From Sphingobium sp. Ant17 (GTDB taxonomy: Bacteria > Pseudomonadota > Alphaproteobacteria > Sphingomonadales > Sphingomonadaceae), in contig NZ_JEMV01000001.1 in NCBI RefSeq assembly GCF_000588875.1, forward strand, positions 34,709 to 98,708: a stretch of DNA of 64,000 nt. Direction: 5' to 3'. Positions within the stretch are counted from its first letter, which is position 1, and each line of letters starts with the position of its first letter. Positions 7,108-16,640 of the stretch are shown here, in pieces. The notes under the pieces are model-generated. The model did not search any database. It saw only the letters and a program-made list of their open reading frames with translations, and was not told the DNA's origin. Both the position numbers and the translations under genes were made by a program.

Positions 7108-8963
7108 TCCAATCCCTCCTCATCGCCAATCGCGGCGAAATCGCGTGTCGCATCATTCGCACCGCGCGGGCGATGGGCATTCGCACCATCGCCGTCTATT
7201 CGGACGCCGACGCGCAAGCGCTCCATGTTCGCGACGCGGACGAAGCCGTGCATATCGGCCCATCCCCTGCACGCGAATCCTACCTTAAGGGCGACCGCAT
7301 CATCGCCGCCGCGCGCCAGACCGGCGCGCAGGCCATCCATCCAGGCTACGGTTTCCTGTCCGAAAACGCGGAATTTGCGCAGGCCGTTATCGACGCAGGT
7401 CTGATCTGGGTCGGCCCCAACCCACCCTCCATCACCGCCATGGGCCTCAAGGACGCGGCCAAGCAGCTAATGCAGGATGCCGGCGTCCCGACGACACCAG
7501 GCTATCTCGGCGCGGACCAGTCCCCCGCCCATCTCGCCGCCCAGGCCGACACCATCGGCTACCCCGTCCTGATCAAAGCCGTCGCGGGCGGCGGCGGCAA
7601 GGGGATGCGCAAGGTCGATGCCGCGCAAGACTTCGCCGACGCGCTCACCTCCTGCCAGCGCGAGGCCGCGTCCAGTTTCGGCAACGATCACGTCCTGCTC
7701 GAAAAATGGGTCACTAACCCGCGCCATATCGAAGTGCAGGTCTTCGGCGACACCCATGGCAATGTCGTCCACCTGTTCGAGCGCGACTGCTCGCTTCAGC
7801 GCCGCCACCAGAAGGTGATCGAGGAAGCCCCCGCGCCCGGCATGACGGAGGCTACCCGCGCCGTTATCTGCGCAGCGGCCGTCCGCGCGGCGAAGGCGGT
7901 CGACTATGTCGGCGCAGGCACGATCGAATTCATCGCCGATGGATCATCGGGCTATATCAAGCCGGATCGCGTCTGGTTCATGGAGATGAACACCCGGCTT
8001 CAGGTCGAGCATCCCGTGACCGAGGAAATCACCGGCGTCGATCTGGTCGAATGGCAGCTTCGCGTGGCATCGGGCGAACCACTGCCCAAAAAGCAGCATG
8101 AACTATCGATCAACGGCCACGCAATCGAAGCACGGCTCTATGCAGAAGACCCGGCCAAAGGCTTCCTCCCGTCGATCGGGACGCTGGAACAGTTCGAACT
8201 CGACGCCAATGTGCGGATCGAAAAGGGCGTCTATCAGGGCACGACCATTTCGCCTCATTATGACCCGATGATCGCCAAGATGATCTCGCACGGGCTAGAC
8301 CGTGAAGAGGCACGGGAGATTCTGGCCTATGCGCTCAACGAAAGCGTCATTTGGCCGGTGCGAACCAATGCCGCATTTCTGATCAACGCCCTCGACCACC
8401 CTGATTTCATTGCGGGAACGATGGACACGGGCCTAATCGAGCGCGCGGGCGAAACGCTCATTCCTCCACTTATGCCATCGGACGAAGCCCTGTCCGATGC
8501 CGCGCAGCGCTATGCGCGTCAACCGCTGGCGGGGTTCAGACTGAACGCACCGCCGCAGCAGGACATCATGCTCTCGGTCAATGGGCAACCGGTTCCAGTG
8601 CATATGCCGATCCCCGACTATGTCGATCAGCATGCGCTCGCTGGCCACAGGGACCAACCATCCTCATCCTGGTTAACCGATAGCGGACAGACATGGCGGA
8701 TCGAACCGATGCGCGCGTCCTCCACCGGAGGCGCCGCCGCCGCCGACGGGGCCATCCTCTCTCCCATGCCCGGTCGTATCATCGCGGTTGCCGTCGCGGC
8801 GGGCGATGCCGTGGTCAAAGGCCAAAAGCTGCTGACGCTCGAAGCCATGAAGATGGAGCATAGCCTCATCGCCCCCTTCGACGGCACCGTCGCAGAGCTG
8901 AACGCCGCCGAAGGCGGTCAGGTGAGCGAAGGCGTATTGTTGGCAAAAATCGAGAAGGCCTAA
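7104..8963 (+). CDS. liuD: Methylcrotonyl-CoA carboxylase, alpha (biotin carboxylase) subunit
   Basis: Biotin-dependent carboxylase subunit of 619 residues. The biotin carboxylase domain fills the first 450 residues (start motif LLIANRGEIACRIIRTAR, ATP-grasp loop KAVAGGGGKGMRKV, MEMNTRLQVEHPVTE). After a linker comes the biotin carrier domain, with the biotinylated Lys583 in EAMKMEH. It carboxylates its own biotin using ATP and bicarbonate; LiuB then transfers the carboxyl to methylcrotonyl-CoA. ATG 7104 has AAGGA 8 bases upstream, and upstream in-frame codons lie within repeat C, so the longer frame is rejected. It is slightly shorter than the usual 650-660 residues, mainly in the linker. 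The start overlaps the DUF559 stop. Confidence 0.93.
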   Translation: MIQSLLIANRGEIACRIIRTARAMGIRTIAVYSDADAQALHVRDADEAVHIGPSPARESYLKGDRIIAAARQTGAQAIHPGYGFLSENAEFAQAVIDAGLIWVGPNPPSITAMGLKDAAKQLMQDAGVPTTPGYLGADQSPAHLAAQADTIGYPVLIKAVAGGGGKGMRKVDAAQDFADALTSCQREAASSFGNDHVLLEKWVTNPRHIEVQVFGDTHGNVVHLFERDCSLQRRHQKVIEEAPAPGMTEATRAVICAAAVRAAKAVDYVGAGTIEFIADGSSGYIKPDRVWFMEMNTRLQVEHPVTEEITGVDLVEWQLRVASGEPLPKKQHELSINGHAIEARLYAEDPAKGFLPSIGTLEQFELDANVRIEKGVYQGTTISPHYDPMIAKMISHGLDREEAREILAYALNESVIWPVRTNAAFLINALDHPDFIAGTMDTGLIERAGETLIPPLMPSDEALSDAAQRYARQPLAGFRLNAPPQQDIMLSVNGQPVPVHMPIPDYVDQHALAGHRDQPSSSWLTDSGQTWRIEPMRASSTGGAAAADGAILSPMPGRIIAVAVAAGDAVVKGQKLLTLEAMKMEHSLIAPFDGTVAELNAAEGGQVSEGVLLAKIEKA

Positions 8964-9090
8964 TAGCCGCTGTCCTACATCCCGCCTTTCAGGCTATGAT
9001 GCGGGCAGCCCCTCCGTTTGAAATATTCAGTCCCCAGCGTGGCATATAATGTCAAAAACTGCGGGAAATATGCGAAGTTAAGGAAAAAGC

Positions 9091-9549
9091 ATGGCCGGGC
9101 GCTTTTACGATCAATGGACCATCGGCGACACCATCGTCCATGATATCCGCCGCACCGTGACGGAGACCGACAATCTTCTTTTCACGACGATGACGCATAA
9201 TCCGCAGCCGCTGCATCTCGACGCCGAGTTCGCCAAGGCCAGCGAGTTCGGCCAGATCCTCGTCAACGGCACCTTCACCTTCGCGCTGATGATCGGGCTG
9301 TCGGTGGGCGACACGACGCTCGGCACGCTGGTCGCGAACCTTGGCTATGACAAGCTGGTGATGCCAAAGCCCGTGTTCATCGGCGACACGCTGCGCTGCG
9401 ACTCCGAAATCACCGACTTGAAGCCCAGCAAATCGCGGCCAGGTGCAGGCATCGTCACCTTCACCCACCGCCTGCGCAACCAGCGCGACGAGATCGTGTG
9501 CCAATGCCTGCGCATGGCCCTGCTCCAGGGCAGCGACACGACAACGTAA
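9091..9549 (+). CDS. MaoC-family (hot-dog fold) acyl-CoA dehydratase
   Basis: Protein of 152 residues with the MaoC/R-hydratase signature: a conserved Asn-Pro-x-Pro-Leu-His-x-Asp block at about residues 37-44 (MTHNPQPLHLDAEFA), a hot-dog fold length, and the GDTL segment in the second half. The family hydrates enoyl-CoA or mesaconyl-CoA thioesters. AAGGAAAAAGC lies just upstream of the ATG. It follows liuD by 127 bases with no liuC or liuE in the window, so it may supply the methylglutaconyl-CoA hydratase step or a related one. That role is inference from position; the substrate is not readable from the sequence. Confidence 0.85.
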   Translation: MAGRFYDQWTIGDTIVHDIRRTVTETDNLLFTTMTHNPQPLHLDAEFAKASEFGQILVNGTFTFALMIGLSVGDTTLGTLVANLGYDKLVMPKPVFIGDTLRCDSEITDLKPSKSRPGAGIVTFTHRLRNQRDEIVCQCLRMALLQGSDTTT

Positions 9550-9596
9550 GAAAATGGCGTGCAGGGCGGTCAAAAGGAATAATTTGTTCCAAAGCT

Positions 9597-9619
9597 GGCC
9601 CCTGCGCTGTAGAGGGGCC
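9597..9619 (+). promoter_or_regulatory. Hairpin in the ilvD leader
   Basis: GGCCCCT (9597-9603) and AGGGGCC (9613-9619) pair around a 9-base loop, 27 bases upstream of the ilvD start. No T-run follows, so it is not an intrinsic terminator. It could be a leader structure or a protein site; no leader peptide rich in branched-chain codons was seen. Confidence 0.3.
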
Positions 9620-9646
9620 GCCTCAAAGCCCTGAAGGACCGCCATC

Positions 9647-11497
9647 ATGCCTGCCTATCGTTCACGCACCACCACCCACGGCCGCAACATGGCGGGCGCG
9701 CGCGGCCTGTGGCGGGCGACGGGCATGAAGGACGAGGATTTCGGCAAACCAATCATCGCGGTGGTCAACAGTTTCACCCAGTTCGTGCCGGGCCATGTCC
9801 ACCTCAAAGACCTCGGCCAGCTCGTCGCGCGCGAGATCGAGGCAGCGGGCGGCGTCGCCAAGGAATTCAACACCATCGCGGTCGATGACGGCATCGCCAT
9901 GGGCCATGGCGGGATGCTCTATTCGCTGCCCAGCCGCGACCTGATCGCCGACAGCGTCGAATATATGGTCAACGCCCATTGCGCCGACGCGATGGTCTGC
10001 ATCTCCAATTGCGACAAGATCACGCCCGGCATGCTCATGGCCGCGATGCGCCTGAACATCCCCGCCGTGTTCGTATCCGGCGGGCCGATGGAGGCCGGCA
10101 AGGTCGTGATGCGCGGCAAGGAAGTTGCGCTCGACCTGGTCGATGCGATGGTCGTCGCCGCCGACGAAAGCTACACCGACGAGGAAGTGCAGACGATCGA
10201 ACGCTCCGCCTGCCCGACCTGCGGCAGCTGTTCGGGCATGTTCACCGCCAATTCGATGAACTGCCTGACCGAAGCGCTGGGGCTGTCGCTGCCGGGCAAC
10301 GGCTCCACCCTCGCCACCCATTCGGACCGCGAACGCCTGTTCCGCGAGGCGGGGCATGTCATCGTCGATCTCGCGAAGCGCTATTATGAGCAGGATGACG
10401 AGACCGCCCTGCCCCGCACCATCGCCAGCTTCGCCGCGTTCGAAAATGCGATGAGCCTCGACATCGCCATGGGCGGATCGACCAACACCGTCCTCCATCT
10501 GCTCGCCGCCGCGCATGAAGGCGGGGTCGATTTCACGATGGCCGATATCGACCGCCTGTCGCGCCGGGTGCCGTGCCTGTGCAAGGTCGCGCCCGCCAAG
10601 CAGGATGTCCATATGGAGGATGTCCACCGCGCCGGTGGCATCATGGCGATCCTGGGCGAACTGGAACGGGCGGGACTCGTCGATACGTCGCTGCCCACCG
10701 TCCACGCCCCGACCATGGCGGCCGCGCTCGCCCGCTGGGACATTGGCCGCACCAATAGCGAGGAAGTCCGCAACTTCTTCCGCGCGGCCCCCGGCGGCGT
10801 CCCGACCCAGACTGCGTTCAGCCAGTCGGCGCGTTGGGAGGAACTCGACACCGACCGCGAAAAGGGCGTGATCCGGTCCGCAGAACATCCCTTCTCGAAG
10901 GATGGCGGCCTTGCTGTCCTGTACGGCAACCTCGCGCCCGAAGGCTGCATCGTCAAGACCGCAGGCGTGGATGACTCGATCCTGACCTTCCATGGCACGG
11001 CGCGCGTCTATGAAAGCCAGGATGCTTCGGTCGTCGGTATTCTCGGCAATGAGGTTAAAGCGGGCGACGTCGTCGTCATCCGCTATGAAGGGCCAAAAGG
11101 CGGTCCCGGCATGCAGGAAATGCTCTATCCGACCAGCTATCTGAAATCCAAGGGGCTGGGCAAGGAATGCGCGCTCATCACCGACGGGCGTTTTTCAGGC
11201 GGCACGTCGGGCCTGTCGATCGGCCATGTCTCGCCCGAAGCCGCCGAAGGCGGGCTGATCGCGCTCGTCCAGACCGGCGATCCGATCGTCATCGATATTC
11301 CGAACCGCGTCATCAAGCTGGACCTGGACGACGCCGTGCTGGCCGAACGCCGCGCCGAAATGGAGAAGATGGGCGTCAAGGCCTGGAAGCCCTTCGGCCG
11401 CAAGCGCGCCGTCTCCCCGGCCTTGCGGGCCTATGCCGCGATGACCACCAACGCCGCCAAGGGCGCGGTGCGCGACGTCAGCCAGATCGAGAAATAA
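9647..11497 (+). CDS. ilvD: Dihydroxy-acid dehydratase
   Basis: Enzyme of 616 residues that dehydrates 2,3-dihydroxy-isovalerate and -methylvalerate, the penultimate common step of valine, isoleucine and leucine synthesis. Length and sequence fit the long E. coli-like IlvD group rather than Edd. The iron-sulfur cluster cysteines are visible in [12 protein letters not shown] (about residues 120-130) and [19 protein letters not shown] (about 195-210). The C-terminal [20 protein letters not shown] block is intact. GAAGGA precedes the ATG by about 8 bases. It appears to be transcribed alone or with the small VOC gene that begins 5 bases after its stop. Its position beside a leucine-degradation cluster looks coincidental. 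Confidence 0.96.
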   Translation: MPAYRSRTTTHGRNMAGARGLWRATGMKDEDFGKPIIAVVNSFTQFVPGHVHLKDLGQLVAREIEAAGGVAKEFNTIAVDDGIAMGHGGMLYSLPSRDLIADSVEYMVNAHCADAMVCISNCDKITPGMLMAAMRLNIPAVFVSGGPMEAGKVVMRGKEVALDLVDAMVVAADESYTDEEVQTIERSACPTCGSCSGMFTANSMNCLTEALGLSLPGNGSTLATHSDRERLFREAGHVIVDLAKRYYEQDDETALPRTIASFAAFENAMSLDIAMGGSTNTVLHLLAAAHEGGVDFTMADIDRLSRRVPCLCKVAPAKQDVHMEDVHRAGGIMAILGELERAGLVDTSLPTVHAPTMAAALARWDIGRTNSEEVRNFFRAAPGGVPTQTAFSQSARWEELDTDREKGVIRSAEHPFSKDGGLAVLYGNLAPEGCIVKTAGVDDSILTFHGTARVYESQDASVVGILGNEVKAGDVVVIRYEGPKGGPGMQEMLYPTSYLKSKGLGKECALITDGRFSGGTSGLSIGHVSPEAAEGGLIALVQTGDPIVIDIPNRVIKLDLDDAVLAERRAEMEKMGVKAWKPFGRKRAVSPALRAYAAMTTNAAKGAVRDVSQIEK

Positions 11498-11502
11498 GCG
11501 CC

Positions 11503-11885
11503 ATGCTGCGCGGCGTTCATCATATCGCGATCATCGGATCGGACTATGCCCGCTCGCGCCGCTTCTATGTCGACGTGCTGGGCCTGCCGGTGCTGCATGA
11601 GGTCTATCGCGAGGCGCGCGATAGCTGGAAGTGCGATCTCGATGCGGGCAATGCCCGCATCGAACTCTTCTCCTTCCCCGCGCCGCCGCCGCGCCCGTCC
11701 CGCCCCGAAGCCTGTGGCCTGCGCCATCTTTCCTTCGTGGTGGGCGACATCGACGCGAGGTTGCCCGCCTCGCGACGCATGATGTGGCCTGCGAACCGAT
11801 CCGCGTGGACGAATATACCGGGCAGCGCTTCACCTTCTTCAGCGACCCCGATGGACTGCCGCTGGAACTCTACGAGGAAGCCTGA
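11503..11885 (+). CDS. VOC-family (glyoxalase-like) protein, one frameshift
   Basis: Small vicinal-oxygen-chelate protein of the YaeR/GloA2-like group, about 127 residues once the frame is restored. The first part reads LRGVHHIAIIGSDYARSRRF, with the N-terminal metal His, then FVVGDID. After codon 85 the plus-one frame carries the remaining conserved C-terminus, ending TFFSDPDGLPLELYEEA, with the last metal-binding Glu. Adding one G at about 11757 (GCG-AGG to GCG-GAG-G) joins the two parts perfectly. ATG 11503 follows ilvD by 5 bases, so it may share its transcript. Function is unknown; members act on small oxo-compounds or are uncharacterised. Confidence 0.75.
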
Positions 11886-11952
11886 CCCTCACCGATCTTG
11901 CCTATTGCGCATTTGTCTGACTTAATGGGCCTTCAGACTGGGGGGTGTCGGC

Positions 11953-13217
11953 ATGAACGATAGCGGCGATCCATTTGCGGCCCTGCACGACCGCAGCCAC
12001 CCGCTGCGTGGTTCGCTTTCGCGGGAAATGCATGTCCGCAAGATGCCACGCCTCTACGCCCCCGCGCGCGTCGTCCAGTTCGTCCTGCTGGTCGATGATG
12101 CCGACGTCGACGCCAGCCTGACCATCCTCGGCAACCTGCTGGCGCCCCATGATATCCCGTTCACGCCGACCAGCCGCTTCCTCAATTGTCAGATCGGTGC
12201 CCTGGGCTTCACCTGGGAACGGCATAGCGAATTTATGACCTACAGCTTTCTGGCGCTTGGCACCGGCCCGCTTTTCGACCTCGCCCCCTTCGCGCAGGCC
12301 GCGGCATGGATCGCGCAATTGCCGGGCCGCGTCATCCGATCGACCCAAATTGCGCTGATCGCCGACATGCCCGACGACAAGACGATCGCCCGCCATTTCG
12401 CTTCGGACGACCTGATCATATCCGATGTCGCCGATGGGCAGGCGCGCATCTGGAGCGACTTTCGCCTCCATGCCGATGGCTTTGGCCGCCTGCTCGTCCA
12501 GGACAAGGGGTTGCAGGGCGCAGAGCTTGCCCAACTCGTCCAGCGGCTTCAGGAATTGGGCAATTATCGCAAGATCGCCCTGCTCGGCCTCCCCGAAGCG
12601 CAGGCTGCGACGCCGCTGCTCACGGGCCTGGAACAACGACTGACCGCGATCACCGCGCGCGTTGCCGAACCCGATGCCGATGCCGACATTGTTCTGGAGG
12701 CGTTGTCCGCCCTTGCCGCCGAACTGGCGCAGATCGTCGCCCGCACCCGCTATCGCATGAGCGCGACGCAGGCCTATGCCGCCATCTGCCAAGATCGTAT
12801 CCGTGCGCTGCGTGTCGCCCCGGTACGCGGCTATGGGTCGCTCGATGATTTCACCGAACGGCGGCTGCTTCCTGCAATGCGGACCTGCGACGCCTTCACC
12901 CGGCGGCTGGAGGATCTGTCGCAGCGGACCGCCTGGACCAGCGCCATGCTGCGCACGCGGGTCGACACTGCGCTCGCCCGGCGGAACCGCGATCTGCTGG
13001 CGTCGATGGATCGCCGCACCGGGCTGCAACTGCGCCTGCAACATACGGTCGAGGGGCTGTCGGTGGTGGCGGTCAGCTATTATACGCTGGGCCTGTGGCA
13101 TTATCTCAAGGAAGCGCTGGAGCATCAAGCGCGCATCTGCCCGGCTGGATCGACATCGCCTTGATCCCCGCCATCGTGCTGGCCGTCTGGCTCGCATCCG
13201 CCAGCTTAAAAAGGTAA
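11953..13217 (+). CDS. DUF3422 family protein with C-terminal membrane helices, one frameshift
   Basis: Member of the DUF3422 family, about 421 residues after repair. The family-typical opening (HPLRGSLSREMHVRKMPRL, then VQFVLLVDD) and the long alpha-helical middle (about residues 200-370) are present. The protein ends in two hydrophobic segments. The first, VVAVSYYTLGLWHYLKEALE, is in the starting frame. The second, IALIPAIVLAVWLASASLK, lies in the plus-one frame after about 13122, where one missing G (GAG-CA for GAG-GCA) explains the break. The true stop is TAA at 13215-13217. The family resembles inner-membrane proteins with a soluble N-terminal part, but no biochemical role is known to me. 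Neighbours give no clue. Confidence 0.75.
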
Positions 13218-13239
13218 AGCGGCCCGCACCCAACAGCCA

Positions 13240-14127
13240 CTAACCCGCGTTCAACGCGGGCGGCAGTTCACGCCGCAGGAGCGCGACCAAGGCCGTGACC
13301 TTGGGCGAGAGATGGCGGCGTTGGGGATAGACTGCCCAGATCGGCTCATCCTGCGGACGGATGTCGGCCAAGACCAATTGCAGCGCCCCGCTTCGCAAAT
13401 GAGGCAGCACATAAAATTCGGGCAATTGGCAAATGCCCATACCCTGGACTGCTGCGTCCAATATTGCCCGACCACTATTGATCTGCAATCGTCCCGTGGG
13501 ACGATGGAGCCGATCGCGGCCGCCTTCGCAGAAATGCCAGGTGGTTGCCGATCCCAACAGACATTGATGGGCGTCCAGCTCTTCGACAGTCTTGGGGCGG
13601 CCGACAGCGTCGAGATAGCCGGGCGCAGCGCAGGTGCAAAGCGAACGCGACGCGATGCGGGTGCGGATCATCTGCGAATCCGCCATTTCGCCGGTTCGGA
13701 TGGCCAGATCAAAACCGTCCGCCACCAGATCGACGAGGCGATTGGTCAGTTCCATCGTGATGCTGAGCCGCGGATAGGCGGCGGCGTAGCGGCTCACGAT
13801 CGGGGCCACGAACAATTCGCCCAAGGCGGTCGAACAGGTGATCCGCAATTGCCCTTGTGGTTCGCCTGTTGCGCTGACCGAGGCAATTGCTTCTTCCCGG
13901 TCCGCAATCAACCGTTCGCAATGGCCAAGAAAGGTTCGCCCGGTGTCGGTCAGCGTTACCCGCCGCGTGGTGCGGTGGAACAGCGGCGCGTCGAGCCGCT
14001 TTTCCAATCGGGCGATAGCGCGGCTGCAATGGGTGACCGAACAGCCCAGCTTCGCCGCCGCGCCGGAAAAGGAACTGGCGGCCGCCACCGCAACAAATTC
14101 GTCGATCCCCGCCCAGCGATCCATCAT
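13240..14127 (-). CDS. LysR-family regulator next to the formaldehyde genes
   Basis: LysR-type regulator of about 295 residues. The N-terminal helix-turn-helix is visible (AVAAASSFSGAAAKLGCSVT, then HCSRAIARLEKRLD). Its motif VTHCSRAIARLE and C-terminal half (WHFCEGG, LPEFYVLPHL) resemble the group of LysR proteins that control dehydrogenases and quinone oxidoreductases. ATG 14127 follows a GGGGATA; other in-frame starts exist at 14136 and 14157. It is divergent from the glutathione-dependent formaldehyde dehydrogenase across 94 bases and probably controls that operon, possibly in response to an aldehyde. This is inferred from arrangement alone. Confidence 0.87.
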   Translation of the reverse strand: MMDRWAGIDEFVAVAAASSFSGAAAKLGCSVTHCSRAIARLEKRLDAPLFHRTTRRVTLTDTGRTFLGHCERLIADREEAIASVSATGEPQGQLRITCSTALGELFVAPIVSRYAAAYPRLSITMELTNRLVDLVADGFDLAIRTGEMADSQMIRTRIASRSLCTCAAPGYLDAVGRPKTVEELDAHQCLLGSATTWHFCEGGRDRLHRPTGRLQINSGRAILDAAVQGMGICQLPEFYVLPHLRSGALQLVLADIRPQDEPIWAVYPQRRHLSPKVTALVALLRRELPPALNAG

Positions 14128-14221
14128 TATCCCCATAGGGTTGTAAACTTTTGCCAAAACATGCCTTTATCACATCCGCTGTGGGACGCTAGAAGGCCGC
14201 CAACTGGATAGGGAGTGCCAT

Positions 14222-15331
14222 ATGAAGACCCGCGCCGCCGTCGCCTTTGAGGCCAAAAAGCCGCTCGAAATCGTCGAACTGGACCTGGAAGGGCCCAAGG
14301 CGGGCGAAGTGCTGGTGGAAATCATGGCGACGGGCATCTGCCATACCGACGCCTATACGCTCGATGGCTTCGACAGCGAGGGCATCTTCCCGTCGGTGCT
14401 CGGCCATGAAGGCGCAGGCATCGTGCGCGAAGTCGGCGTTGGCGTGACCAGCGTGAAGCCAGGCGACCATGTGATCCCGCTCTACACGCCGGAATGCCGC
14501 CAGTGCAAAAGCTGCCTGTCGGGTAAGACCAACCTGTGTACCGCGATCCGCGCTACGCAGGGCAAGGGGCTGATGCCCGACGGCACGACCCGCTTTTCCT
14601 ATAAGGGCCAACCCATCTTCCATTATATGGGCTGTTCGACCTTCTCCAACTTCACCGTCCTGCCCGAGATTGCGGTTGCCAAGATCCGCGAGGACGCGCC
14701 GTTCGACAAGAGCTGCTATATCGGTTGCGGCGTGACCACGGGCGTCGGCGCGGTGGTGAACACCGCCAAGGTTCGCGTGGGCGACAATGTCATCGTGTTC
14801 GGACTGGGCGGTATCGGCCTCAACGTCCTGCAGGGCGCGCGCATGGTGGGGGCCGACAAGATCATCGGCGTCGACATCAATCCCGACCGTGAGGCATGGG
14901 GCAAGCGCTTTGGCATGACCCATTTCGTCAATCCCAAGGAGATTGAGGGGGATATCGTCCAGCATCTGGTGGCGCTGACCGATGGCGGGGCGGACCATAC
15001 GTTCGATTGCACCGGCAACACCACGGTCATGCGCCAGGCGCTGGAAGCCTGCCATCGCGGCTGGGGCGTCTCGACCGTCATCGGCGTCGCCGAAGCGGGC
15101 AAGGAAATCAGCACCCGCCCGTTTCAGCTGGTCACCGGCCGCGTCTGGCAGGGCAGCGCCTTTGGCGGTGCCAAGGGGCGCACCGACGTCCCCAAGATTG
15201 TCGACTGGTATATGAATGGCAAGATCGAGATCGACCCGATGATCACCCATGTGCTCAGCTTGGAGGAGATCAACAAGGGCTTCGACCTGATGCATGCGGG
15301 TGAGAGCATCCGCAGCGTCGTGGTCTTCTAA
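14222..15331 (+). CDS. adhC: S-(hydroxymethyl)glutathione dehydrogenase / class III alcohol dehydrogenase
   Basis: Zinc-dependent medium-chain dehydrogenase of 369 residues that oxidises S-hydroxymethylglutathione, the spontaneous adduct of formaldehyde and glutathione, with NAD. Catalytic zinc ligands lie in [14 protein letters not shown] (Cys and the HTD step) and LGHEGAGIV. The structural zinc lobe has four cysteines in [17 protein letters not shown] (about residues 90-107). The Rossmann segment [20 protein letters not shown] follows at about 195. AGGGAG lies just before the ATG. It heads an operon with a VOC protein and S-formylglutathione hydrolase, a complete two-step formaldehyde-to-formate route. 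Confidence 0.95.
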   Translation: MKTRAAVAFEAKKPLEIVELDLEGPKAGEVLVEIMATGICHTDAYTLDGFDSEGIFPSVLGHEGAGIVREVGVGVTSVKPGDHVIPLYTPECRQCKSCLSGKTNLCTAIRATQGKGLMPDGTTRFSYKGQPIFHYMGCSTFSNFTVLPEIAVAKIREDAPFDKSCYIGCGVTTGVGAVVNTAKVRVGDNVIVFGLGGIGLNVLQGARMVGADKIIGVDINPDREAWGKRFGMTHFVNPKEIEGDIVQHLVALTDGGADHTFDCTGNTTVMRQALEACHRGWGVSTVIGVAEAGKEISTRPFQLVTGRVWQGSAFGGAKGRTDVPKIVDWYMNGKIEIDPMITHVLSLEEINKGFDLMHAGESIRSVVVF

Positions 15332-15356
15332 CAGTTTAAGCGAGGAGACAATCGAC

Positions 15357-15743
15357 ATGGCTATTTTCACGCATGTTTGCCTGGGCGCGCAGGATCTCGC
15401 CGCATCGAAGGCGTTTTACGATGCAGCACTCGGCGCGCTTGGCATCGACAGTTTGGGACCGATGGGAGAAAAGGGCTTTCTCTATGGCCAGGGTGCGCCG
15501 GAATTCGTGATCCTTGAGCCCGCCAATGGTGAACCCGCCTGCCATGCCAATGGCGGCACACTGGGCTTTTCCGCGACAACCCGCGCGCAGGTGCGTGCCT
15601 TCCATGAAGCGGGCCTTGCCAACGGCGGCACCGACGAAGGCGCGCCCGGTCCGCGTAGTTTTATGCCCACAGCCTATGCCGCCTATCTGCGCGATCCGGC
15701 CGGCAACAAGATCTGCGCCTATTGTTTCGCGGACGGCGAATAA
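15357..15743 (+). CDS. VOC-family protein in the formaldehyde-detoxification operon
   Basis: Glyoxalase/bleomycin-resistance-fold protein of 128 residues with one betaalphabetabetabeta module repeated: MAIFTHVCLGAQDLAASKAF at the N-terminus and a C-terminal AYLRDPAGNKICAYCF, where a Cys stands near the usual metal Glu. A GAGGAG lies 10 bases before the ATG. It sits 25 bases after adhC and 15 bases before the formylglutathione hydrolase start, so all three should be co-expressed. Its chemistry is unknown. A glutathione-adduct isomerase or lactonase-like helper role would fit but is not demonstrated. Confidence 0.82.
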   Translation: MAIFTHVCLGAQDLAASKAFYDAALGALGIDSLGPMGEKGFLYGQGAPEFVILEPANGEPACHANGGTLGFSATTRAQVRAFHEAGLANGGTDEGAPGPRSFMPTAYAAYLRDPAGNKICAYCFADGE

Positions 15744-15758
15744 AAGAGGATGAGCGGC

Positions 15759-16591
15759 ATGGAAACGGTTTCGACCAATCGCGCCTTTGGCGGGGTGCAG
15801 GGCGTCTATCGCCATGCCTCCGCCGCCTGCGGCACGGACATGACCTTCTCGGTCTATGTCCCGCCCCATGCACCGGGCGCGAAGCTGCCGGTCGTCTGGT
15901 ATCTGTCGGGCCTGACCTGCACCCATGCCAATGTCACCGAAAAGGGCGAATATCGCCGCCTGTGCGCTGAACTCGGCTGATCTTCGTCGCACCCGATACG
16001 TCGCCGCGCGGCGAAGGCGTGGCCGATGATCCCGATGGTGCCTATGATTTCGGGCTGGGCGCAGGCTTCTATGTCGATGCGACGCAGCCGCCCTTCGCCA
16101 CCCACTATCATATGTGGTCCTATGTGACCGAAGAACTGCCCGCGCTGGTTGCCGCCGAATTCCCCGCCGACATGGCGCGCCAGTCGATCATGGGCCATTC
16201 CATGGGGGGGCATGGCGCCTTGACCATCGGCCTGACCTTCCCCGATCGGTTCAAGGCGGTATCCGCCTTCGCCCCGATCGTCGCGCCCTCGCAAGTTCCC
16301 TGGGGTCAAAAGGCGCTGGGCGGCTATCTGGGCAAGGACAATGCAGCCTGGCGTCGCCATGATGCGGTGGCGCTGATCGAGGATGGCGCGCGGGTTGCCG
16401 ATCTGCTGGTGGACCAAGGCGAGGCCGATCCCTTCCTGGCCGAACAACTCCGCCCCGACCTGCTGGACGCTGCTTACAGCGCGGCGGGCATCCCGCTGAC
16501 GCTGCGGCTTCAGCCGGGCTATGACCACAGCTATTATACCATCTCGACCTTCATGGAGGATCATCTGCGCTGGCATAGCGCCCGCCTCTGA
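15759..16591 (+). CDS. fghA: S-formylglutathione hydrolase, one frameshift
   Basis: Esterase-D-type alpha/beta hydrolase, 277 residues after repair, that splits S-formylglutathione into formate and glutathione. Before the break: PVVWYLSGLTCTHANVTEKG. After it: LIFVAPDTSPRGEGV, the nucleophile elbow GHSMGGHGAL, DQGEADPFL with the acid, and GYDHSYYTISTF with the catalytic His. A single missing C at about 15977 (GGC-TGA for GGC-CTG-A) creates the premature stop at 15978-15980; restoring it joins both parts in frame. ATG 15759 has AGAGG at a 9-base spacing; an ATG at 15750 abuts that same site. Confidence 0.88.
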
Positions 16592-16640
16592 CCCATGGAG
16601 CGCTTTACGGTCGTGCCCCGTCCCGTGTAAGGGCAAGGGC

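Noticed and set aside
9662..10993. 443-codon minus-strand frame
   Set aside because: Antisense to ilvD, low-complexity charged translation, no ribosome site; shadow frame.
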